From Pleurodeles waltl (Eukaryota > Chordata > Amphibia > Caudata > Salamandridae): DNA of 64,000 nt. The DNA lies in NCBI RefSeq assembly GCF_031143425.1, contig NC_090445.1, positions 1,192,106,691 to 1,192,170,690 on the forward strand. The letters are read 5' to 3'. Of the stretch, positions 1-11,998 are shown piece by piece. Position numbers and translations under genes: made by a program. The notes under the pieces are model-generated. The model was not told the DNA's origin, did not search any database, and saw nothing but the letters and a program-made list of their open reading frames with translations. How positions within the stretch are numbered: the stretch's first letter is position 1; each line of letters starts with the position of its first letter.

Positions 1-1000
1 GGCAAGGGTCGCTGCCCCGGGGGGCAATATTTTTCAAGGCCTTTTCGGCCCCCCTGGGGGCATATCGGCCTATTTTTAGGCCGATCTGTCCCCAGCGGAG
101 GAAGAATCCACTAGGCGCCAGGGATCATTTTTTTTTGTTTTTGTTTCTTTTGTTTTGTTTTTTTTTAGTTGGGGAGCGACCCCTTAGGCAATGGTCGCTC
201 CCTAGGGAGCAAATTATATTTTAGGCCATTTCTGCCCCCCCTGGGGGCAGAAGCCTCTAGGCACCAGGGATACATTTTTTGGGGTTTTATTTTTGTTTTG
301 TTTTGTTTTGTTTTTTAGAGGTGGGGAGCAACCCCTTAGGCAAGGGTCGCTCCCCGGGGAGGGGGGGGGAATTATTTTTAGGCATTTTCTGCCCCCCTGA
401 GGACAGATCGGCCTATTGTTATTAGGCCGATCTGCCCCCAAGTGTGGCAGAAACCTCTAGGAGCCAGGGATTAAAAAAACATGTTTTTTTTGTTTTGTTT
501 TGTTTTTTAGAGGTGGGGAGCGTCCCCTTAGTCAAAGGTCGCTCCCCTGGGAGGCAAATGATATTTAGACCATTTCTGACCCCCTTGGGGGCAGATCGGC
601 CAATTTTGGTTACGCCAATCTGCCCCCAAGTGGGGGCAGAAACCACTTAGGCACCAGGGATTGGTGTTTGTGTATGCTTTCTTTAGGGGGGCAGCCCCTT
701 GGGTAAGGGTCGCTCCCCATGGGAGGACATTACTGTTGGCCATATCTGCCCCCCCTGGGGGCAGATGGGCCTATTTTTGGAAGGCCCAGCTGCCCCCAAG
801 GGGGGGCAGAAAGCCCACCAGAGGCCTGGGATTTTTTTTTCAAAAATAAGATGGTGGGGGTGTGGCCATACCCCCACCCCAAATAAATGGGGCCAAAGTT
901 TGCCCACCCGTGGGCAGATGGGGCATTTACCCCTGATCCACACCCCGGGGGGCAGAAAGTCTACTAGATTCCAGGGAATTTAAAAAAAAACAAAAAATAT
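1..1000. repeat. GC-rich tandem array, unit ~150-190 bp
   Basis: At least five diverged units begin at about 1, 187, 339, 531 and 701, each with a GGTCGCTCCC-like start. Each unit contains a short inverted pair (GGGGGCAGATCGGCC / GGCCGATCTGCCCCC), a CACCAGGGA-like motif and a T/G-rich tract of 30-50 bases. Copies after about 780 are more diverged. Spacings are 186, 152, 192 and 170 bases, so length differences lie mainly in the T/G tract. Open frames here are artefacts of the repeat. The array is cut by the window start. Confidence 0.8.
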
Positions 1001-1179
1001 TGGGGTGGTGGCTAACAACCAGTATGGGCCTGGTTACGCCTCCACCCCAACTGATGGGGGTAACAGCCTTTCAGCTCTTCCCCGCACTCTAAAACATCTT
1101 ATCCCACAGCAAGCAAGAAGACATTTGATTATTTTGGGTTTTAGTTTTACATTTAGGCCATGAGAGCTTGGCTAACTCT

Positions 1180-3009
1180 CAAAATCGTCCCACTTGGAAT
1201 GGTGAGGGCTGCACTTTGTGGACTTTGGGACACTGCCATGTAGAAAAATCCACAAGACCTAGACACATCTGAAAACTAAACATCTGGGTGATTCCAGGGT
1301 GGTGTGGTTCACATGCACCAGCACCATTTTTGTACCCACAATCCCCTGCAAACCTCCAACTTTGCTGGAAATCACACATTTTTCCCACGTTTTTGTGATG
1401 GAACCTTCCGGAATCTTCAGGAATCCACAATATTCCTACCACCCAGCATTGTCTCATCTATACCGATAAAAATTCTGCTGCACTTGTCAGCCTAAAAATG
1501 TTTTTTTGCAAACTGCCCTTCTGGACCCACTTTTGTTCCCCCTCAATATCAACATGTTTTTGGCTCTTCCCTTTCACAAGCACTTGACCCACCTACACAA
1601 ATGAGGTATCATTTATACCGGGAGACTGAGGAGAACATTGGGTGGTATGAAATTTGTCCCAGTGCGGTGATCCCACACAGAAATGTGGGGAAAATGTGAT
1701 TTTTTAGCTAAATTTGAGGTTTGCTGAGGATTCTGGGTAAGAAAACACTGGGGGATCCACAAAGTCACACCTCACTGGACTCCCTTGGGTGTCTAGTTTT
1801 CAGGAATGTCTGGGTTTAGTTGGTTTCCCTCAAAGGCTGCTGAGCCCAGGAACAAAAACGCAGGTGCCCCTGAAAAAACAGGTAGTTTTTGTATTTGATA
1901 ATTTTGATGTGTCCAGATAGTGTTTTGGGGCATTTCCTTTCGCGGGCAGTAGGCCCTCCCACAAAAGTGAGGTACCATTTTTATCGGGAGACTTGGGGGA
2001 ACGCTGGGCTGAAAGAAATTTGTGGCTCCTCTCTGACTCCAGAACTTTCTGTTACCGAAATGAGAGGAAAAGGTATTTTTTTGGCCAACGTTTGAGGTTT
2101 GCACAGGATTCTGGGTAACAGAACCTGGTCAGAGCCCCACAAGTCACCCCATCTTGGATTCCCCTATGTGTCTAGTTTTCAAAACTGCGCAGGTTTGCTA
2201 GGTTTCCCTGGGTGCCGGCTGAGCTGGAGGCCAAAATCCACGGCTAGGTGCTTTTAAAAAAACAGCTCTGTTTTCTTTGTGAAAATGTGATGTGTCCACG
2301 TTGTGTTTTGGGGCTTTTCCTGTCGCGGGCGCTAGACCTACCCCCACAAGTGAGGTACCATTTTTATCAGGAGACATAGGGGAACACTGGGTGGAAGGAA
2401 ATTGGTGGCTCCTCTCTGATTACAGAACTTTCTGTCACCGAAATGAGGTAAAAGTGTTTTTTTGGCAAAATTGTGAGGTTTGCAAAGGATTCTGGGTAAC
2501 AGAATCTGGTCCGAGCCCCACAAGTCACCCCATCTTGGATTCCTCTAGGTGTCTAGTTTTCAAAACTGTGCAGGTTTGCTAGGTTTCCCTAGGTGCCGGC
2601 TGAGCTAGAGGCCAAAATCCACAGCTTGGAGCTTTGCAAAAAACAGCTCTGTTTTCTTTGTGAAAATGTGATGTGTCCACGTTGTGTTTTGGGTGCTTTT
2701 CCTGTCGCGGGGTGTATGCCTACCCCCACAAGTGAGGTACCATTTTTATCAGGAAACATGGGGGAACGCTGCGTGGAAGAACAAACACATGTTTTGATGT
2801 ATTTTGGCTAATTTCTTGTTCTCCTTCAGGAGAACCCATAAAGTCTGGGTACCTCTAGAATCCCTAGGATGTTGGAAAAAAAGGACGCAAATTTGGCGTG
2901 GGTAGCTTCTGTGAACAAAACGTTATGAGGGCCTAAGGACAAACTGCCCCAAATAGCCCAAAAAAGGATCGGCACAGGAGGGGAAAAGGCCTGGCAGCGA
3001 AGGGGTTAT
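1180..3009. repeat. ~380-bp tandem repeat array
   Basis: The motif GTGTCTAGTTTTCA recurs at 1789, 2168 and 2549, giving periods of 379 and 381 bases. Each unit also carries a TGAGGTACCATTTTTATC motif, an AGGATTCTGGGTAA motif and a CTTTTCCTGTCGCGGG-like motif. A more diverged unit precedes the first, with related motifs between about 1590 and 1740. The last unit is truncated near 2820 and followed by a distinct tail ending GCGAAGGGGTTA at about 3008. No coding potential is evident. It resembles arrays I recognise from newt genomes, but I cannot name the family. Confidence 0.75.
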
Positions 3010-4262
3010 GTACCAATCCACAAAACCAGAGAGCGGTTCCAAGACCGATCCTATCCCTGATACTATAGGGCGTCCAGGCACTGGAGTTTGCCTTAATGTT
3101 CATGCTTCATATACACTAGTAACACATGAATGTGTTATAGATATGAATACAGACAATTTTAAATTTAATGGAATAGATGTAGTATTGCCAGATCAAAGGG
3201 GGGAGCAAGGCAATAAGAGAGTTACATTTACACCAAAAAAAAGCCAAATGGATATGCAGGTTGTGAGATGTAGATAAGGGACTTACCTCTGATAGTAAAT
3301 TGCATCAATTTCTGTGACTACTTGCTGTTATATTATATACCTTTTCCTTCTGCTGTCATCCAACATATATTTTTTTGCGTGTGTTTGTTTTTATCTTACT
3401 GTCCTGACTATAAGACCTTTGGCCTAGTTACCTACTACACCGTCTGATTTGATGCATCAGCCTACTCTGGTTTGTAACCTTGGATAGGCCCAGTTTGACA
3501 TCCCAATATGAACATATGTTAGTTTTCTGATACACAGCTCCTCTTACTATCAGTATATTTAATGATTATGGAAATTCATTAGTAGTGCTTGGTTTTCAAC
3601 CAATATGACAACTTTAGGACTAACTTGTTTGAGAAGGCTTATGTTTGGTCATATTTAATCTGAAGCTACCTTTTTTGATGCAAAAGCAGGAGTTCGATGT
3701 GCGGCGTGTCCCAGAGTGAGTTTAAAACTCTTTATGATGATCTATTCATTCAGTTGTGTCTTGATCTACATGTTTAGAGGTGCTTTTGTTTAGTGACAAG
3801 GGTTCACTGTGTATATTCTTTCTAGTCTTTTACCATTTTGTCCTTAATATCTATATCTGTGGGTGAGTTTTCGATGCTAGTCCTACCTTTGCTTAAACAA
3901 TGAACCGATCATGCCACTGGGTATATAACAATAGTTATTATTCTTGCTTATGTTATAATTTGATAAAATTATGGCATTACGGTTTTATAAGTATTGGTTT
4001 AGGTGCCCGTTGTGTTGATATGAGATTTACCCACATTAGTGAGAAAATGAAAAAATCTTTTTCCAAATGTATGTGTATAATATATTATTATTTTTGTGGG
4101 ATGTTATTATTGCTTTTTCTTGTTATCTTGATTTTCTAATTTGTGTACATTTAAAAGTGGATCTAATAATCGGTAAGAGCACGATAGTCTGTTCACTGTT
4201 TCTATGCAGGAATTGGACTCTTTTTTAAAGGAAGTAGGGCACCATGTTTTTGTATCACAATT
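3010..4262. other. Unclassified AT-rich DNA
   Basis: No gene or repeat that I can name. An 89-codon open frame on the plus strand (3008-3277) has no recognisable domain and crosses the end of the tandem array, so I do not call it a gene. The remainder is AT-rich with scattered stops in all frames. Confidence 0.5.
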
Positions 4263-4292
4263 TTGACAAAGACCAGCAGGTCGAAACACGTA
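4263..4292 (+). ncRNA. Decayed hammerhead-like ribozyme motif
   Basis: The order of elements matches a hammerhead with a tiny stem III: TTGACAA in place of the catalytic CUGANGA box, then GACC-AGCA-GGTC as a 4-bp stem II with its loop, then GAAA, then C-AC-GT as stem III, then A at the cleavage position. Two catalytic-core positions (C3 and G8) are substituted and stem I does not pair, so this copy should be inactive. An AATAAA lies about 190 bases downstream. The GAAACRCGT signature is common at the ends of amphibian Penelope-like or retrozyme-like repeats (recalled, not searched). Confidence 0.4.
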
Positions 4293-4591
4293 AGCTGCTT
4301 TTGGAAGAACATTTTATGAGCTAAGTCATGAAGTGCTGGCTTCTCCTTGCTTATGGAAGGTGCTTGGTGACTATATATAGATATATATATATATATGTCC
4401 GGTTGAAGGCATTTTGCCGAATCGCATTGACACATTTTTGTGGGAGATAGCGTTTTCACTTTTTATATTTACATAATAAAGCATCGGATTCTACAAGAAA
4501 GGACTGGTTTCTTCAATTGCAGATACAGATTTATCGTATATTACGTTATGGTGCAGCTGGTACGATGAGATGTTCTCATCGTTTTTGGAAA

Positions 4592-4595
<4 letters not shown>

Positions 4596-4647
<52 letters not shown>
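4596..4647. repeat. (TA)n microsatellite
   Basis: An uninterrupted TA run of about 52 bases. It follows a small perfect hairpin, ACGATGAGA-TGT-TCTCATCGT, near 4562. A shorter TA run lies at about 4376-4397. Confidence 0.95.
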
Positions 4648-4652
<5 letters not shown>

Positions 4653-4731
4653 GGTGTATATAATACACACTTACTTTTGGATGTGGACTGTAAAACAGTT
4701 CAGTCAACACTTCCGTTATCGTACTGTTGTC

Positions 4732-5040
4732 TGTGATATTTAGGATTGTGGTTTGTTTTTAATGTCAAGTGCATGCTCTAAGATGGCAGCTGAACTAGTG
4801 GCAAGGATAGTTTTCTCTCCTTTGTTTACCTTTTACTCAGATTTATATTTTTTACATTACATCTATGCTCTATTCTTATACTGGACAGCGCATGCCTTAT
4901 GACTTGACCAATGCTATTAATAGGCACGTGTGTGATGTTTAGGATTGCAGGTTCTTCTTAAATGTCAATTTTGTGCCATTAAGATGGTGGCCGAATGGCA
5001 AATGGTTACAAGGAAGGTTTCCTCCCCTTTGTTTCTTTTT
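4732..5040. repeat. Diverged direct duplication, period ~199 bp
   Basis: TGTGATATTTAGGATTG at 4732 is matched by TGTGATGTTTAGGATTG at 4931. The shared tail includes AAGATGG and CTCCTTTGTTT-like segments. Only two copies are visible. No coding content. Confidence 0.5.
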
Positions 5041-5714
5041 TTGGTTAGTGCTGCATTTCCAACCCTGACAAAGTCGGGGTGTGGTCTTTTGCTTTGGAGG
5101 CAATGACCAATGGGTATAAAAACCAAAGTAGGACTAGAGCTTGGGTACTCACAAACATTTTCCCAGGGGCCAAAATTACAGTCTGGTTTGTGGCAAAAGG
5201 CAGTACCGCTGGGCCTGAGGGTAGGGCTGGGGTCAGGGGCGGGACAACAGGGGTGGAAAAAAACCTGCCTCTTTTCAAAACAAAAACATTACTAGACAAT
5301 GCAGTAGTTCAAAGCCAGCTATAACTACTAAGCTACAAGGAGGCCATTTTGATAATACACCTTTATTATAAGACAATAGCAATCTTAAGAGGCATTGCAT
5401 GGTAATCCTAGTTAAACGGATATCCAGCACAGGTTTAATTGAGTCCAGAAAACAGGTATGTCGAAGAAAGATATACTAAGAACTTATTTTACACTTCATG
5501 TCTCCTATTAGTGTCTTGTAATCTGCTACTATGTCTGAAAAAGCAAGTCTTAAGAGCTGATGCAGATGTAAGTCTGAAAGCTTATTTCTGAATTTACTCT
5601 TAAACAGTCCCATTCTGGAAAACAAACTTCACAAACATATGTTGACCCAAACATTCAAATTACTTTCTGGGCCACTGAAAAAAGGAAAGGAAATTTGTCA
5701 GAAGGCACAATGTT
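5041..5714. other. Unclassified spacer
   Basis: No recognisable gene, repeat or RNA. Short open frames on both strands overlap one another and carry no domain signature. It precedes the 3' end of the hAT pseudogene, whose terminal inverted repeat I could not find. Confidence 0.4.
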
Positions 5715-7265
5715 TCAGAATTCTTCTGGTGCCTGCCCCAAGAAAGGTGCTTCGAGAGCTGAATTGTGCTGCATTTCTATCAGCTCCATTTGTGCTTGCA
5801 CCCTATTCATGCCAATAAGTTCAACAACATCAAGATATCGTGCACTCACCATCCAGGGGTTTTTAACCAACCTGAACAGATGGGTGAAGGCTCTGAACAG
5901 AGAAAATTGCCATTTGATCTCTCCAGATATGTCCTCAAGACATACACCAAGGTTTAGCGTTGGCAGCGTTTCTAGTGCATTTGGAAACCTCAGCGCCACA
6001 GCAAACAGTTTTGGGAAGTGGTTGAAGTCAGCAAAATCCACTTGTTCTTTGAATAGCACAAGCTTACTTTCAAATGAGTAAATACCATTCATCCTGGAGT
6101 ATACAAGCTGTTGTTTGCCTTGCTGCATCAAATTGAGAGCATTGAAGTGTGCAAATAGATCTGAAAGACATAAAATGGAGCATTATAAGCCATTTCACAT
6201 CCTTTAGTTCTGGGAATGATAGACCCATACTGTTTACAAAGTGTTTAATTTCAGGGAGCAAAGCAATGAATCACTACAGAACTTTTCTTTGCTTAGCCAT
6301 CACACTTCAGTGTGCATCAATAGGTCTGTATATTCAGCTTTGGAATCCTGCAACATAGCTTTAAAAAGTCTATAGTTAAGGTCTTTGCAGTGAAATTTAC
6401 AATTAGGACGCTATTCAGTTCTCCGTGCTTCAATTTTGCACACAAAACTTCTTGATGAATTATGCAGTGGTAGTCTATCACAGTCTGTCCAGTGAGCTTC
6501 TTTTTAAGCATTGAGATGGAGCATATGTCATGGCCTTCCATGGCAAGAGATCCATCTGTTGTGATGCTGACTAGAGTGTCCAATGGTATGTGATGTGTTT
6601 CAAATTAGTTGCAAATGCTATCCAGTACATCATCTCCTCTTGTGTGTCATTGCAGTGGTAGCAGGCACAGGAGCTCTTCTTTGGTATGAAGTGATTTGCC
6701 AAATACCTCACCCAAACTAATAACGGGACCACATCACCTATATCTGTGAACTCATCCATGGCAATGCTGAAAAACAGTAACTCTTTGACTGCTTTGATCA
6801 CCTGCTCCTGGACTTTTTCACCCATTGCCTCTATTCTGCATGTACATATGGAATCCAATAGCTGTAATGCACAGATTTCTTTCAAAATGCTGGCTTTACG
6901 GCTGTAGTTTTCAAACAAATTTTCAGCTGCTGAAAGGAAACGTTTGTTCTCCAGCTCTGCCTGCATGATGGTTTCTTATGTTTGGCAAGCAAGAAGCATA
7001 TTTTGAATGATGCTTCTGTAACAGCCTCAGATTCCTTCATCTGAGAAACGAAGAGCTTCTCCTGGAAAAGAAGTGATTGCATTTACAGTGCCACTTTTGC
7101 CAAACGCAGTTTTGAGTGCAATGGGAAGTTCTCAGTATATCCTGCTTGGCGAGTTTTGCAGTGCAGCTCTAGGTTATACCTTTTAAGAACATTAACTTTC
7201 TCTTTGCAAAGCATACAAGTGGCTTTCTCCTTTGGCCATTCAACAAACAGGTTCTCTACTTCCAT
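5715..7265 (-). pseudogene. hAT-type transposase pseudogene (Charlie/GTF2IRD2-like)
   Basis: Read on the minus strand, pieces of one hAT transposase follow each other in order but in different frames. First is a zinc-finger-like start (CMLCKEKVNVLKRYNLELH, 7265-7083), matching the N-terminus of the ZBED/GTF2IRD2 hAT group. Next is a helical region, then SIAMDEFTDIGD with its conserved acidic residue (6966-6571). Then come VSITTDGS and DYHCIIHQEVLCAK (6583-6317), typical of the hAT catalytic fold. A C-terminal segment (6131-5715) resembles the helical end that precedes dimerisation. At least four frame breaks separate the parts, so it is inactive. The family normally runs about 600 residues, and the 1.55-kb span fits one nearly full-length copy. 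Flanking TIRs and the 8-bp target duplication were not found. The class assignment is fairly sure; the subfamily is recalled from memory. Confidence 0.75.
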
Positions 7266-7430
7266 GCTGCCTGGAATGACCGGTGTTCACTCTGTATGGA
7301 TCTGGGTCATTTGCAAGGCTTGGTAACTGGACTGTAGGCCATTGAAGAGCTCTCCAGTGGGTTTGTTACTGTGCAATAAGTAACACTGACCAGGAATCAG
7401 ATTCCCCCCTCACGATCGATGCATGATAAT

Positions 7431-8130
7431 GTTAAAGCATGAAAAAAGCACCCTAGCCAGACACTGCGCGTCCGCTCCCTGGCCATCCTGATCATGGCTG
7501 TTTGGCTAAGGGTAAGAAGGAAGACACATGGGGATTAGAGGCACTCACAAAATGGCCACCAAAGCAGGGAAGTCACGCTTGAACACATGGTTTGCCAAAG
7601 GACAGAAATATTAAAACATAACAGGTCCAAGTCCTCCAGACATATCACTAACTATTCCTCCAAGAAGAGTAAAAGCAAATTGTTAAAACAAACTGCAATA
7701 TATCACTCAAAGTAAAGGTGACTCCATCTTTGTGGTAATATTAAAGCATGAAACAAGCACCCTACCACGCGCACTGCGCGTCCGCTTCCTGGCCATCTTG
7801 GACAGGGCTATATAGCTTAGGGCCAGACTGCTGACCATTGGGGATTAGCGTCACTCACAAAATGCACACCAAAGCAGGGAAATCTCACTTTAACATATGG
7901 TTTTCCAAAGGACAAAAACATCAAAACCTAACAGGTCCTGAGTGCTCCGGAAATATCACTGTGTATTCCCCCAAGAAGAGTAAAATCAAATTGTTAAAAC
8001 AAACAGGAATATATCACTCAAAGTAATGTCACTCCGTCTGTGTGGCAATGTTAAAGCATGAAAAAAGCACCCTACCTAGTTAAAGCACAAAACAAGCACC
8101 CTATACACAGATGATTTAGAGATCATGGGA
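7431..8130. repeat. ~310-bp tandem repeat, two full units plus a partial
   Basis: GTTAAAGCATGAAAAAAGCA starts units at 7431, 7740 and 8050 (periods 309 and 310), with an extra partial start near 8079. Each full unit shares CACTGCGCGTCCGC, GGCCATC, GGGGATTAG and TATCACTCAAAGTAA motifs. The two full units are only moderately diverged. No coding function is apparent. Confidence 0.8.
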
Positions 8131-8149
8131 GACCAAATAGCGAGTTGAT

Positions 8150-9560
8150 TTCATAAATTTCCATTTCAGAAGCTTTCCTCTTGACTCATATCAGGGCTAA
8201 ACCAGGAGATAAGTCAGGTGGAGGGCTTCTTTAGGGAACAGCAGTTAAATTAACCTCTGCATGACCTAGTGTGAGCAGTTGGTAGATGAGATTCTGCTAG
8301 CAATTCTAACATTCGATACTGCCAAGGGTTTTGGCAGAGTGAGCTGACCCTTTCTAAATAGGGACATTGGACAATATGACTTGGGGGAGGAATTCTATAG
8401 AGCAATCCAGTTAATTTACAAAGAGCCAATGGCGAGAACTGAGGTAACTGACGGACTGACTAAACAGGTTTTAATAAAGAGAGGGCTGGCAAGGATGTCT
8501 CCATTGCTCTTTAATCTATATATTGAACCCTTAGCAATAATGATGAGGATGAACCCTGAGATTGCCCTGTTTGAATATAATAAATGGAAGAGGAAAGTTG
8601 CGCTCCTGTGAAGAATGGGATTATGTATCTTGGGGTCACTATAGTACATAATCTGGAAAAGATGGCCCAATTAAATTTCAACAACGCAGCAACAGACACC
8701 GAAAGACTGCTAAGGTCATGGATGGGTGTTTGTCTTACAAACTTTGGGAAAACAAACATGATAAAGAGGTTAATACTTCCAAAGTTTAATTTCATTTTTA
8801 ATGCAATTCCACTGACATATAGATTGGAATGTTACAAGTAACTGCAGGGGGAGGGAATTAGCTTTATCTGGGCGTCGAGGGAGGCAATAATTGGTTGGAA
8901 CAAACTCCACAGGAAGATAATCAATGGTGGCATAGCAGTCCTTGACTTCCAATTTTATTGTTGTGCCTCTCAGTTGAAGACTTTTAGGGTACTGCTAAGG
9001 GGGGAGGGGCAGCTGCAGATGGAGTCATTGTTCCAGGCCATGCTGAGAGCCTTGCCACAAGGAGGTAGACAGTTTTTGAATAAGTTTGGGAATCCTACAT
9101 TCTTCAAACAAGTTAGATTAAAGATTCTGAAGGCATCTTGTGGGCTATGGGTACGGGTTAGATGTATTTTAAGGATACCCTACTACAGTGAATTCGCTCC
9201 AGTTTGGAATTCGCTTGGCACCGGTGTTATCAGGATAATCTAGCCAAACCTGTGAAAGAAGCAGAACTAAATAGCTGGGGTCAGATTATTAAGGATGGTA
9301 GTTTGATAACCTTGGATGATATATCCGGGACTACGGATAGCAGGTTATCTCAATTTAAATATTACTAACTAGCTAGCTGAGTACATGGGTTGCAGCAGGA
9401 AGAAAGCTTGAATACTGAAATGGGAGGATCTACAGCAAGAGGGTGCTCCTATGAAGAAAGAGGTGGTGAAGTAGTACTGGATGATAGTGCAAGGCACAGC
9501 CACAGCTTTTACCTCTGATGAGCTAATCGTGGGCAAATACAGAGAACATGTATAAATGTC
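8150..9560 (+). pseudogene. L1-type LINE ORF2 fragment (reverse transcriptase)
   Basis: Plus-strand pieces of an L1 reverse transcriptase are visible. Near 8290-8340 the translation gives TFDTAKGFGRVS, the position of the LSLDAEKAFDRV motif. At 8381-8611 come a YRAIQLIYKEP segment and SPLLFNLYIEPLA, the motif before the catalytic YADD box. At 8600-8841 follows IMYLGVTI with a downstream LPKFNF segment, matching the IKYLGI and LPKFLY regions of L1. A FIWAS...GGIAVLDFQFY stretch near 8860-8960 fits the region after the polymerase domain. The YADD motif is missing and several frameshifts and stops are present, so the copy is dead. No poly(A) end or target duplication was found, and both ends are approximate. 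Confidence 0.7.
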
Positions 9561-11358
9561 TCATTAAACTGGTGACACAAATGGTATTGCATCTCCCCCT
9601 ATGGGATTCTTCCTGCCACCTTGGTGTAAAAGCCAGGGTAGGGAGCTCCCCCAGTCTCAGTGACAGAAGCTTTCAGGACATCAAGCCGTCCCCAAATTCC
9701 ATGCAGCAACTCCTCACCTCCCCTGTATGCCTCCTATTCCTTGTGTGATATCACAGGGGGGCATGAGAGCACCATTGGGCTGAAGCAGCAGGCTCTGTGG
9801 CTCAGTGGTCAGATGCCAATATGACTGACTCACCACTTACTTGCCAATCTGGGCTGTTGGACTCACTTCCTGCCGGCTTCTCCACTGTCTGTGTTGCTGG
9901 TGCTGTTGGCACTGCAGCTCACAATGCAGTGTATCCAAGCGCTAGCAGGAGTTGTGTCAGGAATTCTGTCAGGGAATGCCAAGGGATCGGAATGCCAAAC
10001 ATCGCCACAGGACAGCGCTGTTCCCACCTCTGCACCTCTTAACTGGCTCAGTAGCAACCAAGTGGCTAAGAAGCCACTTGGGGGACAAGGCCAGGCTGGC
10101 ATTAGCCCCCCAGAATCCCCTCAGGAGCCCCTCAGAAGCCGGTGAGATGGGGGATCAGTCTAAGGAGTGTGCCGATCAGAGGGACACAAGACAGCACACC
10201 TCATACTCTGCTCTCCTCTTCCTCCTCCCACATGACAAAATGTGAATTAGACGTGAAGCAGCAAGAATGAGTACTGTCCTTTTGTAAAATCAGACGAGTC
10301 ATGGCTATTGATTTCTATGATATAATGGTTACTTTCACATGTGAATAGCTGGTCTTTATAATATGGTGAGCCTTTGTCAAAGTCATAAGGCTTGTGTTAT
10401 ATATTGATACAGTGATTACTTGACAAAAAAATAGGCCTGCTTTATTTAAAATGATACCCCTCTTTAATGTGATGTTCTACCTGGTATAGCTCGGAAGGTA
10501 CTGTGATTTTGGGGGTCATGATTCAGTAGGAGTCAAATTTGATTTCAGAATGTCACAAAAGGTTTTTTCAATCTGTCTGAGGTATATATTTGTACATTAA
10601 TATGTAGTATTCAGCAGTGTGTGTGTGTGTAATAGATGTGTTTTTCCTCTTTTCAAAGAAAAAAGCACTGTGCACATTACTGTATCTTCTTTTATTGAGT
10701 GATATTGTTACGTGCCAGTGAGTGGTGATTACAAGTCCACGCCACCTCTCCTAAGTAGGTCTTGGACTGCTATACATCGCTACCTTGAGAGAGGCAAATG
10801 CCACAATAAGGTGCCCCAATCAACAGAAAGTGTAGACCTATTACTTGTGCAGGCTTTACATTCTGCACAACTAATAAACTAATTTCATACAGGTAAAAGG
10901 TGCCATGAGGTGATATGTGAACAATGTGGTAAAGGTATGACTGTAGTGTGCTCCATGTGTGATAATTCTCCTTGAATAATTGGAAGGCCTGTGCGGTAGA
11001 GTAGTGATCCCCTTTCAAATATGAATGTGTTGTTAAGGAGGTTCTGCGGTCCTGTGATGTCAATGTAAGAATTCCTATGTCTGTCAAGGATGACTTAGGG
11101 CATGACAGTGCTTGTGTTAAGGTCTCTGTAGAACTCACTGTAACACTGAAGAGCTGTGGTGACTATTGCAGAGGTCTCTATGTAAAGGTTGACTTGAAAG
11201 TGACGAAGCAATGGTTGGGGAGTAATGTTAGCGCCAAGACACCCTTGGGCATTTGTGCACTTTATAAACTTTAACATTATAATAGTTTTCTATTCATGTT
11301 AGTCTAGCTGGCTCTCATTTCGGTACTTCCTGTGTTGTAGTATTCTATTATATATATA
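9561..11358. other. Unclassified DNA, no gene seen
   Basis: No recognisable protein domain on either strand. A GT run lies near 10618-10632. A short tRNA-like start near 9791 lacks the rest of a tRNA. The longest minus-strand frame (11138-10770) is low in information and has no family resemblance. Confidence 0.4.
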
Positions 11359-11998
11359 GGGCCAGATTTAAGGAAAAATGACGGGCGTGTCGCTACGCCA
11401 AATATGGCAGCGTCGCTCACCGACATTTTCACAACAGAGGGATGCGCTGCATTTAATAGAATACGGTGCACTACTGTGTTGCCCCTTGCGCCAGCGCTGA
11501 ATTTGCCACAGTGCACCAAAGGAGCAAACCTTACACCATTGTGCAAATAGACTGTGTTGAGAGGGAGATTGTTTTTGTGCAGGAAGGAACACCTTCCTGC
11601 ACAAAAACAATCGGAAATGGCGATTTGCTCTTTCTTCTGCAGCACACAGAAAAAGAGCAAAAAGCGAGTAGAAATTAAAGCATTTCTCCTCGTTGCACCC
11701 TGCTAACGCCACCCCTGGGGTGGTGTTTTATTTTGGCACTGTCTCAGGTTTACGAAAACTCATAAATCTGGGGCTGCGTCAAAATGCACTGGCTGTTGCT
11801 GTAGCACGCCCACAGCAACACCCGTTGCACGCCCCTTACACTCAAAGTGCTGCGTGTGAAGGGGCCGTATTTACAAGGTGACGTTAAGCCACAAAAGTGG
11901 CTTAACACCAGCTTGTAACTATGGTGCAGTGCATAGCGCAACTGGAGCATCACTAAAAGTGACGCTCCAGTGGCACTAGAGGCTCTTAAATATGCCCC
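11359..11998. mobile_element. Foldback MITE with GGGSCATATTTAAG-like TIRs
   Basis: The left end GGGCCAGATTTAAGG is mirrored at the right end, whose reverse complement reads GGGGCATATTTAAGAG. A candidate 3-bp duplication, ATA, flanks both sides. Internally there is a perfect 21-bp hairpin (arms 11567-11587 and 11592-11612, loop AACA). There are further inverted segments, including GCCACAAAAGTGGC near 11888 and GAGCATCACTAAAAGTGACGCTC near 11945. It codes for nothing. The TIR and 3-bp TSD suggest mobilisation by a Harbinger-type transposase, by inference. Confidence 0.65.

Noticed and set aside
3008..3277. 89-codon plus-strand open frame
   Set aside because: No recognisable domain, and it starts at the end of a tandem array. 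Length is within chance for this composition.
9791..9835. tRNA-like start (GGCTCTGTGGCTCAGTGG), possible SINE head
   Set aside because: The A-box-like motif is present but no B box (GGTTCGA-like) or cloverleaf follows at the right distance.
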